From positions 1 through 24,343 of the forward strand of contig CAUBIP010000017.1 in the NCBI GenBank assembly GCA_958436045.1: a stretch of 24,343 nucleotides of DNA, in the 5' to 3' direction. Below the pieces are notes generated by a model. It made no database searches and was not told where the DNA came from. It worked only from the letters and a program-made list of their open reading frames with translations. This document shows positions 15,361 through 22,752 of the stretch, one piece after another. The DNA comes from an uncultured Oscillospiraceae bacterium. GTDB taxonomy: Bacteria > Bacillota > Clostridia > Oscillospirales > Oscillospiraceae. Every line of letters begins with the position of its first letter. Position 1 is the stretch's first letter. Both the position numbers and the translations under genes were made by a program.

Positions 15361-16961
15361 GCAATGAAATGCCTATGAAAAAGCAGAGCTTCCTGGGCGG
15401 TGCCGCCGTGCTGGCACTGGCCACCGCCGTCGTGAAGCTGATCGGGATGTTTTTCAAAATCCCGCTGCAAATGGTCATCCACGAGGCGGGCTACGGCTAT
15501 TTTACAACAGCCTATGATATCTACTCCGTCCTTCTGATGATCTCCACCACCGGCCTGCCCGTGGCCATGAGCCGGATGATCTCCGAGGCCCAGGCGCTGG
15601 GGGAATACGCCCAGATCAAGCGGATCTATAAGGTCTCGTTCTCCGTTTTCCTGGTGCTGGGCCTAGTCGGGTTTGCCGGGATGTCCATCTTCTGCAAGCA
15701 GCTGGCCAGTCTTCTGGGTCAACGGGACGCCTGGTACGCCGTGCTGGCGCTGTCCCCGGCGGTGCTGTTTATCGGCATGATCTCCTCCTACCGCGGCTTC
15801 TTCCAGGGGCAGAGCAATATGCTCCCGACCTCCATCAGCCAGATCATGGAGGCGCTCTGCAAGCTCTTCATCGGCCTGACCGCCGCCTGGATCATCATGA
15901 AAAAGTGGAACAATGTCTCCCTGGCTGCAGGCGGCGCGATCTTAGGCGTCACCGTCGGGACGGTCATTGCCACGCTCTATCTCTCCCGCAAGCACCGGCA
16001 GGCGGAACGGCAGCTCGCAGCCGCCGGCGGCCATTGTAAGAGCAAAAAGGCGACGCTGCGTCAGCTTTTGTACATCGCGATCCCCATCACCATCGGCTCG
16101 GCCGGCCTGCAGCTCATCAATTTGCTGGACGCTATTATTTATATGTATCGTCTCAAAGGCGCCGCCGGATTTACCCAAGCGGAGGCAGATGTCCTTAAGG
16201 GTATCTACAATTACTGCCAGACGATCTTCAACCTGCCCTGCGCCTTTATCACCTCCATCACCATCAGCGTCATTCCGGCGGTGACGAGCCACCTGGCGAT
16301 GAAAAACAACCGGGGCGTCCGAATGGTCGAGGATTCCGCCATCCGCGTCATGGCGCTGATCGCGCTGCCCTGCGCGATGGGGCTTGCCTGCCTGGCGGGT
16401 CCGGTCTATCAGCTGCTCAGCTCCTACACCGCCACCAGCCTGCTCACCGCGCGCCCGGTCCTGGCGATCTTAGGTGTGGCCGTGATCTTCAACTCCCTGG
16501 TACTGGTCACCAACGCCATTATGCAAGCCCACGGCGATGTCATGACCCCGGTCATCAATATGCTGCTGGGCGGCGTTGTAAAGATCATCGTCAACTTTAT
16601 TCTCGTCGGCAATCCGGCCATCAATATTGTCGGCGCGGCCATCGGCACGCTGTGCTGCTATATCGCCATCACGCTGCTGAACCTCATCGCATTGCGGCGG
16701 AAGCTCCACTCGAAGCTCTCCGTCCCGCAGCTGCTGGCAAAGCCGCTGCTGGCGTCCCTCATCATGGGTGCGGTCGCGATTTTGGCCTATAAGCTGGTCA
16801 GCGCCGTCATCCCCTCGCAGCGGATCGACTGCCTGCTGGCCATCGCCGTGGCAGGCGTTGTGTATCTGGTCCTGGTCGTCGTGCTGAAGATCATCACCGC
16901 AGACGACTGCGCGCTCCTGCCGAAGGGTGAAAAAATCGCTAGAATTCTGCGAATTCGATAA
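15357..16961 (+). CDS. SpoVB/YabM-type polysaccharide flippase (MOP superfamily)
   Basis: A 534-residue integral membrane protein with about 14 hydrophobic helices and the MATE/MurJ-like fold of the SpoVB family. The N-terminus KQSFLGGAAVLALATAVVKLIGMFFKIPL and the SSYRGFFQGQSNMLPTSISQ loop are typical. Members export lipid-linked sugars for cell wall or spore cortex. Its place directly before mazG and rqcP matches Bacillus yabM-yabN-yabO, so a YabM-like role is the best guess; the exact lipid-linked substrate is unknown. AAAGGAG (15343-15349) supports the start. It overlaps the amidohydrolase-like gene by 4 nt (ATGA) and is 45 nt from mazG. Confidence 0.9.
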   Translation: MSNEMPMKKQSFLGGAAVLALATAVVKLIGMFFKIPLQMVIHEAGYGYFTTAYDIYSVLLMISTTGLPVAMSRMISEAQALGEYAQIKRIYKVSFSVFLVLGLVGFAGMSIFCKQLASLLGQRDAWYAVLALSPAVLFIGMISSYRGFFQGQSNMLPTSISQIMEALCKLFIGLTAAWIIMKKWNNVSLAAGGAILGVTVGTVIATLYLSRKHRQAERQLAAAGGHCKSKKATLRQLLYIAIPITIGSAGLQLINLLDAIIYMYRLKGAAGFTQAEADVLKGIYNYCQTIFNLPCAFITSITISVIPAVTSHLAMKNNRGVRMVEDSAIRVMALIALPCAMGLACLAGPVYQLLSSYTATSLLTARPVLAILGVAVIFNSLVLVTNAIMQAHGDVMTPVINMLLGGVVKIIVNFILVGNPAINIVGAAIGTLCCYIAITLLNLIALRRKLHSKLSVPQLLAKPLLASLIMGAVAILAYKLVSAVIPSQRIDCLLAIAVAGVVYLVLVVVLKIITADDCALLPKGEKIARILRIR

Positions 16962-17006
16962 AATTTCCCATTTTTACTTGTCATAGGCAAGAAAGTGTGA
17001 TAAAGT

Positions 17007-17732
17007 ATGATAGATTTTAAAGAAAAAGAGCATTATACCTATGCGGACCTGCTGCAGCTGGTGCAATTCTTACGGCAGCCCGGCGGCTGCCCTTGGGACA
17101 GCGTGCAGGACCATCACTCCATCCGCCGCTGCTTCTTGGAGGAAACGGCAGAAGCCTGCGAGGCCATCGACGAAAACGATGCGCCCCATCTGCAGGAAGA
17201 GCTGGGAGATGTCCTTTACCAGGTGGTGTTCCACGCGGATCTGGAGCGGGAAGCCGGGCGCTTTTCTATGGACGACGTGATCGACGGGATCTGTAAAAAG
17301 CTCGTCGTGCGGCATCCGTTCCTGTTTGGCGCATCGGGCGCCGCCCGGCCGGACGAGACCCAGGCCCTGGAGGGCTGGGAGGCGCGTAAGCGCGAGCTGC
17401 GCGGCAATCCGACCGTCGCCGCCCAGATGCGAGACGTCTGCAAAACCCTGCCTGGGCTCTGGCGTGCGGAGAAGCTTTGTAAAAAAGCCGCCCCGCTGGA
17501 CCCGCAGACGGCGCAAACCGCTGCGGCTCAATTGGCAGACGCCCACACCGCGCTGCAGGCGGCCTGTGCCGCCGGGCAGGACGCCGGGGCGCAGCTGGGT
17601 ACTCTGCTCTTTTCCGCCGCCCAACTGGCCCAGTGCCTTTCGCTGGACCCGGAGCAGTATCTGCATGCAGCCTGCGAGGACTACATGCGGCAAATCACAG
17701 CGCGTGAATCCATCCCGCTGACACTAAAATGA
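17007..17732 (+). CDS. mazG: MazG nucleotide pyrophosphohydrolase with degenerate second domain
   Basis: A 241-residue all-alpha NTP pyrophosphohydrolase that clears non-canonical or excess nucleotides. The first MazG domain is complete: LRQPGGCPWD (22-31), the EExxE metal motif E45-E46-x2-E49 and ExxD E65-x2-D68. The second domain is recognisable from LPGLWRAEKLCKKAA (148-162) and the LSLDPEQYLHAACEDYMRQ tail, but its acidic ligands are gone: the ELGDLLF-type motif reads Q196-L-G-T199-L-L-F and the upstream EExxE is Ala/Gln-rich. Catalysis, if retained, must come from the N-terminal domain. The start has no strong ribosome site. A promoter-like TTGTCA-17-TAAAGT (16978-17006) abuts the ATG, so some leaderless or internal initiation is possible. 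Genes before and after match the yabM-yabN-yabO order. Confidence 0.93.
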   Translation: MIDFKEKEHYTYADLLQLVQFLRQPGGCPWDSVQDHHSIRRCFLEETAEACEAIDENDAPHLQEELGDVLYQVVFHADLEREAGRFSMDDVIDGICKKLVVRHPFLFGASGAARPDETQALEGWEARKRELRGNPTVAAQMRDVCKTLPGLWRAEKLCKKAAPLDPQTAQTAAAQLADAHTALQAACAAGQDAGAQLGTLLFSAAQLAQCLSLDPEQYLHAACEDYMRQITARESIPLTLK

Positions 17733-17766
17733 GATCGCATTACACAAAGAAAAGAGGATACAAATT

Positions 17767-18042
17767 ATGAACAAAACGGAATTGATCGCAAAAGTCGCTG
17801 AGCTGACGGGCTCTGCCAAGAAGGATGCTGAGAAGGCTGTCTGTGCTACGCTGGATGCTATTTCTGGCGCACTGTCCGAGGGCGACAAGGTCCAGTTGGT
17901 CGGCTTCGGCACCTTTGAAGTCAAAGAGCGCGCTGCCCGCACTGGCCGCAACCCGAGAACGAAGGAAGAGATTGAGATTCCTGCTTCCAAGCTTCCGGTC
18001 TTCAAGGCTGGCAAGGCCCTGAAGGACACCGTCGCAAAATAA
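17767..18042 (+). CDS. hup: HU family DNA-binding protein
   Basis: A 91-residue histone-like protein that bends and compacts DNA as a homodimer. The sequence shows the family N-terminus (MNKTELIAKVAELTG), the GFGTFEVKERAARTGRNPRT core and the beta-arm with its conserved Pro (the GRNPRT region), ending in PVFKAGKALKDTV. Length is exactly typical. AAGAGGAT lies upstream of the ATG. A weak possible promoter (CTGACA-17-TACACA, 17718-17746) lies in the end of mazG. The gene is followed by a strong palindromic terminator before rqcP, which would allow high HU expression with partial read-through. Confidence 0.97.
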   Translation: MNKTELIAKVAELTGSAKKDAEKAVCATLDAISGALSEGDKVQLVGFGTFEVKERAARTGRNPRTKEEIEIPASKLPVFKAGKALKDTVAK

Positions 18043-18055
18043 AAGCAAATCGTCT

Positions 18056-18085
18056 GGCGCGGGTGCATGCACCCGCGCCGTTTTG
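18056..18085 (+). terminator. Terminator/attenuator between hup and rqcP
   Basis: A perfect 24-bp palindrome (18056-18079; arms GGCGCGGGTG and CACCCGCGCC around CATG) is followed by GTTTTG. It lies 14 nt after the hup stop and just before the rqcP ribosome site, so it probably reduces transcription into rqcP and stabilises the hup mRNA end. Confidence 0.75.
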
Positions 18086-18105
18086 CCCAGAAAGGAGCGC
18101 AATGT

Positions 18106-18351
18106 ATGCGTCTGGATAAATTTCTAAAGGTCTCCCGCCTTATCAAGCGGCGGACCGTCGCCAATGAAGCCTGCGACAATGCCCGCATCAGCGTCAACGG
18201 CAAGCCAGCCAAGGCATCTTACGCCGTCAAGCCTGGCGATAAGATTGCCATCGCCTTCGGAAGCCGCACGCTGAACGTCGAAGTACTGCAGGTGGCGGAC
18301 AACGTCCGCAAGGACGACGCGGCCGGCATGTACCGGGAGATCCCGGAGTAA
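18106..18351 (+). CDS. rqcP: RqcP, S4-domain ribosome-quality-control factor
   Basis: An 81-residue, essentially single-domain S4 RNA-binding protein. The motif MRLDKFLKVSRLIKRRTVANEACDNARISVNGKPAK is characteristic of RqcP/YabO, which works with RqcH and peptidyl-tRNA on obstructed 50S subunits to add C-terminal alanine tails. The neighbours (flippase, mazG, hup) match the yabM-yabN-(hup)-yabO order and support this over the heat-shock Hsp15 relatives. The frame runs upstream to 18067, but ATG 18106 with AAAGGAG 8 nt upstream gives the family N-terminus. The upstream part would overlap the terminator hairpin. It is followed by a terminator. Confidence 0.93.
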   Translation: MRLDKFLKVSRLIKRRTVANEACDNARISVNGKPAKASYAVKPGDKIAIAFGSRTLNVEVLQVADNVRKDDAAGMYREIPE

Positions 18352-18372
18352 TGCTGTCATACTGTATCTTGC

Positions 18373-18400
18373 TTGCCCGGCTATGCCGGGCAAATTTTAC
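18373..18400 (+). terminator. Terminator after rqcP
   Basis: Arms TTGCCCGGC (18373-18381) and GCCGGGCAA (18385-18393) form a perfect 9-bp stem with a 3-nt loop, followed by ATTTTAC. The T-tract is short. Confidence 0.7.
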
Positions 18401-18454
18401 GCCATCGTTTATCTTTTAAAAATACAACAATTCGTCATTGCGGAACTTTTTTGC

Positions 18455-18483
18455 TTGATTTTCTTCTCGTCGAATGGTATTAT
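18455..18483 (+). promoter_or_regulatory. Promoter of the molybdate/Moco operon
   Basis: TTGATT (18455-18460) and TATTAT (18478-18483) with 17-bp spacing, predicting a start near 18490 and a leader of about 65 nt before modA. That leader is too short for a Moco riboswitch. Confidence 0.7.
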
Positions 18484-18487
18484 TTAA

Positions 18488-18510
18488 TCAATCGATCGCA
18501 TTGACGTCAA
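18488..18510 (+). promoter_or_regulatory. Candidate operator at the modA transcription start
   Basis: An inverted repeat TCAAT-N7-ATTGA (18488-18504) covers the predicted start site and overlaps a perfect 10-bp palindrome TTGACGTCAA (18501-18510). This position suits a repressor of molybdate uptake, but the sequence does not match the E. coli ModE box that I know, so the regulator is unassigned. Confidence 0.4.
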
Positions 18511-18554
18511 AATGGCAGTGTAATCATTGCAAATGCATTTTGGGAGGAATAGAA

Positions 18555-19445
18555 ATGAAAAAATGGGTCGCACTATTGCTGGCCTTGGCCATGCTGGTCT
18601 GCCTGTGCGCAGGCTGCGGCAAAACAGACGCCCCTGGCTCGACGCCAGACACCACCCAGACAGATACCCCGGGCAGCGACGTGCCGGACGAAACCACGAA
18701 CGCTGCGCCAGTCGAGCTGATCATCTTTGCCGCCGCCTCTATGACGGAGACCTTGAACCAGGTCGCGGAGCTGTACCGCGACGTAGCTCCGAATGTCACG
18801 CTGACCTTTAACTTCGACTCCTCCGGCACGCTGAAGACCCAGATCCAGTCCGGTGCAGACTGCGATATCTTCATCTCTGCCGGTCAGAAGCAGATGAACG
18901 AGTTGGACATCAGCGCCGACCCGTCGATCAACACGGAAGGCCTGGATTTCGTCCTGGAAGGCAGCCGCTTTGATATTCTGGAAAACGAAGTCACCCTCTG
19001 CGTTCCGGATGGCGTGGAAAATGGCGTTACATCCTTTGACGACATGGCCCAGAAGCTGAAGGACGGCAGCATCCTGCTAGGCATGGGCAACGAGGACGTT
19101 CCCGTCGGCCAGTACACACAGAAGATTCTCGCCTACTATGAGCTAGATGAGGCTGCCCTGGCCGCTGCCGGTCATATCACCTACGGCAGCAACGTCAAGG
19201 AAGTCACCACCCAGGTCTCGGAGGGCACCGTTGACTGCGGCGTCATCTACTGTACCGACGCTTACTCTGCCGGTCTGACCGTCGTCGACTCTGCCACAGC
19301 GGACATGTGCGGCCAGGTCATTTACCCCGCCGCCGTGCTGAACACCTCTAAGCATCAGGAAGCCGCTCAGGCGTTTCTGGAATACCTGAAAACACCGGAA
19401 GTCTCTGCGATTTTCGAGGGCGTCGGCTTCACCGCGCTGCAGTAA
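18555..19445 (+). CDS. modA: Molybdate ABC transporter substrate-binding lipoprotein ModA
   Basis: A 296-residue extracellular binding lipoprotein. Residues 1-20 form a lipoprotein signal peptide with lipid-attachment Cys21 (CAGC box), followed by a Thr/Asp/Pro-rich linker to about residue 55. The type-2 periplasmic-binding fold starts at ELIIFAAASMTETLNQ and includes the FNFDSSGTLKTQI and GADCDIFISAG oxyanion-site motifs typical of ModA, rather than the TTT(S)-type motif of TupA. Molybdate is thus the likely ligand, with tungstate also possible. The frame is open upstream to 18474, but GGAGGAA just before ATG 18555 fixes the start. It is the first gene of the operon, with two hairpins between it and modB. 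Confidence 0.94.
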   Translation: MKKWVALLLALAMLVCLCAGCGKTDAPGSTPDTTQTDTPGSDVPDETTNAAPVELIIFAAASMTETLNQVAELYRDVAPNVTLTFNFDSSGTLKTQIQSGADCDIFISAGQKQMNELDISADPSINTEGLDFVLEGSRFDILENEVTLCVPDGVENGVTSFDDMAQKLKDGSILLGMGNEDVPVGQYTQKILAYYELDEAALAAAGHITYGSNVKEVTTQVSEGTVDCGVIYCTDAYSAGLTVVDSATADMCGQVIYPAAVLNTSKHQEAAQAFLEYLKTPEVSAIFEGVGFTALQ

Positions 19446-19473
19446 TGCCGCGTTGCACAACACCTTGACATTC

Positions 19474-19530
19474 CGCGCCGGTCCCGGCGCGCTGCAAAGG
19501 CTGCCGCACCTGCGGCAGACTTTGTGTGCG
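19474..19530 (+). terminator. Twin hairpins between modA and modB
   Basis: Two perfect 8-bp stems lie in the 121-bp gap: CGCGCCGG/CCGGCGCG (19474-19491) and CTGCCGCA/TGCGGCAG (19501-19518). The second is followed by ACTTTGTGTG. The U-tract is poor, so this is more likely an mRNA-stabilising or partial-termination element favouring modA over modBC than a full terminator. Confidence 0.45.
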
Positions 19531-19566
19531 CATTTGCCCGCTTTCCCGGCGCAGAAGGAGACTGCT

Positions 19567-20253
19567 ATGGATTGGTTCCCCCTTTATAATTCTCTGCGTA
19601 TCGCAGCCATCTCGACCGTTTTTATTTTCTTCGCCGGGATCTTCGCCGCCTATTACATCGCCAAGATCCCCCGCCTGTGCAAGGGTATTCTGGACGTCAT
19701 CCTGACGATGCCCCTGGTCCTGCCGCCAACCGTCGTTGGCTATTTGATCCTGCGGGTCATCGGGCCAAGGCGTGTCGTTGGTGCGTGGCTGCTGTCGCAC
19801 TTCGGCATAAAGCTCGCCATGACCTGGTGGTCCGCGATCCTGGCCACCATTGTCGTGATCTTCCCGCTAATGTACCGCACCGCCCGCGGCGCGTTTGAAG
19901 CCTTCGATGAAACGTTGGCCCAAGCGGGCAAGACACTGGGCCTCTCAAACACAAAAATTTTTTGGCGCATTCGCCTGCCCTACTGCAAGCAGGGTATTCT
20001 GGCCGGGACAGTCCTGGCCTTTGCCCGGGCCCTGGGCGAATATGGCGCGACAAGCATGGTCGCAGGCTACACACCGGGTAGGACTGCCACGATCTCCACG
20101 ACGGTCTACCAGCTCTGGCGTACCAACAACGACGGCCTCGCCTTCCGCTGGGTCATGCTGAACATGGCCATTTCCGCCGTCGTCCTACTCGCGGTCAACC
20201 TGCTTGAGACCCGCCAGAAGCAGCTGCAGGGGGTGCGTCATGCTGCACGTTGA
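19567..20253 (+). CDS. modB: Molybdate ABC transporter permease ModB
   Basis: A 228-residue inner-membrane permease with about five helices. The EAA loop, which contacts the ATPase, runs over residues 111-140 (EAFDETLAQAGKTLGLSNTK, then IFWRIRLPYCKQGI). LTMPLVLPPTVVGYLIL and the ALGEYGATSMVAGYTPG segment are typical of ModB. The start at 19567 is supported by AGAAGGAG 7 nt upstream; an upstream open stretch to 19453 crosses the hairpins and is rejected. The 3' end overlaps modC by 14 nt, indicating coupled translation. Confidence 0.95.
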   Translation: MDWFPLYNSLRIAAISTVFIFFAGIFAAYYIAKIPRLCKGILDVILTMPLVLPPTVVGYLILRVIGPRRVVGAWLLSHFGIKLAMTWWSAILATIVVIFPLMYRTARGAFEAFDETLAQAGKTLGLSNTKIFWRIRLPYCKQGILAGTVLAFARALGEYGATSMVAGYTPGRTATISTTVYQLWRTNNDGLAFRWVMLNMAISAVVLLAVNLLETRQKQLQGVRHAAR

Positions 20254-21298
20254 ACTTCACAAACAGTTGGGCGCCTTCCAGCTGGACGTCGCCTTTGAAA
20301 CAGACGGCGATATCCTCGCCCTGCTTGGCGCCTCCGGCTGCGGCAAGAGCATGACCCTCAAGTGCATCGCCGGGATTGAAACGCCGGACTGGGGGCATAT
20401 TGCATTAGACGGCCACGTCCTTTTTGACAGCCAGCGGCGGATCAACCTCCCACCCCAAAAGCGGCAGATTGGCTATCTTTTCCAGCAATACGCGCTGTTT
20501 CCCAATATGACAGTCCTGCAGAATATCCTCGCCGGGTGCCGCCAAAAAGACCGCGCAGCGCGACTGGCTGAAGCCGAGGCGCAGATCGCCCGCTTCCACC
20601 TGACGGGACTGGAGGGCAAAAAGCCCGCCACCCTCTCCGGCGGGCAGCAGCAGCGGGTCGCACTGGCGCGGATCTTCGCCAACCATCCCGCGGCGCTGCT
20701 GCTGGATGAACCATTCTCTGCTCTGGACAGCTATCTCAAATGGCAGTTGGAGATGGAGCTTGCCGATCTTCTGCGCGGGTATGACGGCGATGTGCTCTAT
20801 GTCTCCCACAGCCGCGACGAGGTCTACCGGCTCTGTGACAGTGTCTGCGTCCTGGCCAATGGCAGCAGTGAGCCGAAGCTGCCGGTAGAGTCGCTCTTCT
20901 CCGCACCGGGGACAGTCAGCGCCGCGCTACTCTCCGGCTGCAAAAACATCTCCGCTGCCGAAGCCCTCGATCTGCACACCGTGCGGTGCCTGGACTGGGG
21001 CGTCACGCTGCGCACGGAGTTTGCCGTCCCGCGGGGCCTGACCGCCGTCGGCGTCCGGGCGCATTTCATCCAGCCGGGCACGGGAGAAAACACCTTCTCC
21101 TGCCGGGTCGCCCGGGTGATCGACGATCTGTTTTCCACGATCCTGATGCTGGAGACTCCCGGCGGCAAAACCGGCCGCAGTCTGCTGCGCATGGAACTAC
21201 CCAAGCAGACCTGGCCAAATGGCCAGGCGCCGGAGTCGCTCCAGATTGCAATCACCCCCACCCATGTAATGCTGCTGACGGGAAAGGAGACCGTATGA
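20240..21298 (+). CDS. modC: Molybdate ABC transporter ATP-binding protein ModC
   Basis: A 352-residue cytosolic ATPase. Walker A is GASGCGKS (30-37), the signature is LSGGQQQ (132-138), Walker B is LLLDEPFSALD (D156-E157) and the switch His is H190 (YVSHSRDEV). After about residue 230 a C-terminal Mop/TOBE-like regulatory region follows, which in this family binds oxyanion or stabilises the dimer. Start ATG 20240 follows CAGGGGGTG inside modB; the frame is open to 20204, but without a ribosome site. The 3' end overlaps moaA by 4 nt (ATGA), joining transport and cofactor genes in a single transcript. Confidence 0.95.
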   Translation: MLHVELHKQLGAFQLDVAFETDGDILALLGASGCGKSMTLKCIAGIETPDWGHIALDGHVLFDSQRRINLPPQKRQIGYLFQQYALFPNMTVLQNILAGCRQKDRAARLAEAEAQIARFHLTGLEGKKPATLSGGQQQRVALARIFANHPAALLLDEPFSALDSYLKWQLEMELADLLRGYDGDVLYVSHSRDEVYRLCDSVCVLANGSSEPKLPVESLFSAPGTVSAALLSGCKNISAAEALDLHTVRCLDWGVTLRTEFAVPRGLTAVGVRAHFIQPGTGENTFSCRVARVIDDLFSTILMLETPGGKTGRSLLRMELPKQTWPNGQAPESLQIAITPTHVMLLTGKETV

Positions 21299-22242
21299 AT
21301 GACACTTGTGGCCGCGTAATCGACTACCTGCGGCTATCCGTCACGGACCTGTGCAACTATCGCTGCCGCTACTGTATGCCACCAGAGGGCATCTGCAAAA
21401 AGAACCACCGGGATATCTGCTCCCTGGAGGAGCTGGTGGAGATTAGCCGGGCTGCCATCGACTGCGGCATCCGCAAAATTCGCCTGACCGGCGGCGAACC
21501 GCTGGTGCGGCGGGGGATCGTCGATCTCTGCCGCCAGCTGCGGGCTCTGCCCGGGCTGGAAACGCTGGCGATGACGACAAACGGCGCGCTGCTGCCCGCC
21601 CTGGCCCAGCCACTGCGAGACGCCGGTCTGGACCGGCTGAACCTCAGCCTCGACACCCTGCAGCCAGAAAAATTTGTCCAGATCACCCGGCTGGGAACGC
21701 TGCGGGATTTTCACCGCGGGCTGCAGGCAGCCCAGGCGGCGGGCTTCACCGGGACCAAACTAAACGTCGTCCTCATCGGCGGCTTTAATACCGATGAGAT
21801 CGGCGATTTTGTCGCCCTGACCCAGGAGAATGACTTGTGCGTCCGGTTTATCGAGCTGATGCCCATGGGACCGTGCGCCGCCTGGCCGGAGCGTTGCTTT
21901 GTGCCCGCCAGTACCGTCCTGCAGGCTGCGCCGCAGCTGGTCCCGGCAGGTCAGGACGGCGTCGCGCAGCAGTACCGGATCCCCGGGTGGCGGGGCAGCG
22001 TTGGGCTGATCTCACCCATGCACCACCGTTTCTGCGGCCAGTGCAACCGCATCCGCGTCCTGGCCAACGGCAATCTCAAGCCCTGCCTGCACGCGGCGGA
22101 GGAATACCCCCTGCGGGGTCTGCCGCCGGAAGCACTGCGCGCGGCCATCGCCCAAGCCATTTTGCAAAAACCGCAGCAGCACACGATGGACGCCCACCAT
22201 GCAAGCCGCAGCTGCCGCAATATGCACGAGATCGGAGGATGA
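21295..22242 (+). CDS. moaA: GTP 3',8-cyclase MoaA
   Basis: A 315-residue radical-SAM enzyme that converts GTP to 3',8-cyclo-GTP in the first step of molybdenum cofactor synthesis. The N-terminal cluster is C20-x3-C24-x2-C27 (LCNYRCRYCMPPEG). The C-terminal cluster motif FCGQCNRIRVLANGNLKPCL is intact. The protein ends in the conserved Gly-Gly tail (EIGG) needed for activity in the family. RLTGGEPLVRRG and MTTNGALL fit MoaA. The reading frame is open far upstream inside modC, but the ATG that overlaps the modC stop gives the canonical N-terminus and length. moaC follows 3 nt later. Confidence 0.97.
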   Translation: MNDTCGRVIDYLRLSVTDLCNYRCRYCMPPEGICKKNHRDICSLEELVEISRAAIDCGIRKIRLTGGEPLVRRGIVDLCRQLRALPGLETLAMTTNGALLPALAQPLRDAGLDRLNLSLDTLQPEKFVQITRLGTLRDFHRGLQAAQAAGFTGTKLNVVLIGGFNTDEIGDFVALTQENDLCVRFIELMPMGPCAAWPERCFVPASTVLQAAPQLVPAGQDGVAQQYRIPGWRGSVGLISPMHHRFCGQCNRIRVLANGNLKPCLHAAEEYPLRGLPPEALRAAIAQAILQKPQQHTMDAHHASRSCRNMHEIGG

Positions 22243-22245
22243 CAA

Positions 22246-22752
22246 ATGGAACTGACCCATTTTAACGAAGCAGGCCGCGCCCGGATGGTCGACGTTTCTG
22301 AAAAAGCGGCAACGGATCGGGCGGCCACCGCTACAGGCTTTATCACCATGCGGCCAGAGACGCTGGCCCTCGTCCAGCGCGGCGGCATGAAAAAGGGCGA
22401 TGTGCTGGCTGTCGCCCAGGTCGCCGGGATTCAGGCCGCAAAGCACACCGCCAGCATCATCCCCATGTGCCACCCGCTCTTGCTGACAGGCATCGATCTC
22501 GCCTTTTCCTATGCGCCGGACGGCATCGCCATTGAAGCTCGCGTCCGCTGCCACGGCGAGACAGGCGTCGAAATGGAGGCGCTGACTGCCGTCAGTGCGG
22601 CGGCTTTGACGATCTACGATATGTGCAAGGCCGTGCAGCGGGATATGGAAATCAAAAACATCTGTCTTTTGGAAAAAAGCGGCGGAAAAAGCGGCGTCTT
22701 TTCCCGCCAGACCGCGAAAGGAGCCGCGTATGAAGCTGATGAAAACCGTTGA
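22246..22752 (+). CDS. moaC: Cyclic pyranopterin monophosphate synthase MoaC
   Basis: A 168-residue enzyme that turns 3',8-cyclo-GTP into cyclic pyranopterin monophosphate together with MoaA. The family motifs are clear: MVDVSEKAATDRAATATGF near the start, the KHTASIIPMCHPL active-site segment, and HGETGVEMEALTAVSAAALTIYDMCKAV with its catalytic Lys. A CGGAGGATG site precedes the ATG. The last residues run beyond the usual KSGGKSG end and overlap the next gene by 23 nt, so part of the tail reflects the embedded ribosome site of the MoeA-like gene. Confidence 0.97.
   Translation: MELTHFNEAGRARMVDVSEKAATDRAATATGFITMRPETLALVQRGGMKKGDVLAVAQVAGIQAAKHTASIIPMCHPLLLTGIDLAFSYAPDGIAIEARVRCHGETGVEMEALTAVSAAALTIYDMCKAVQRDMEIKNICLLEKSGGKSGVFSRQTAKGAAYEADENR

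Noticed and set aside
18490..18554. Molybdenum cofactor riboswitch before modA
   Set aside because: The leader from the predicted start to the ATG is about 65 nt, too short for the Moco RNA element, and no matching long-range stems are seen.
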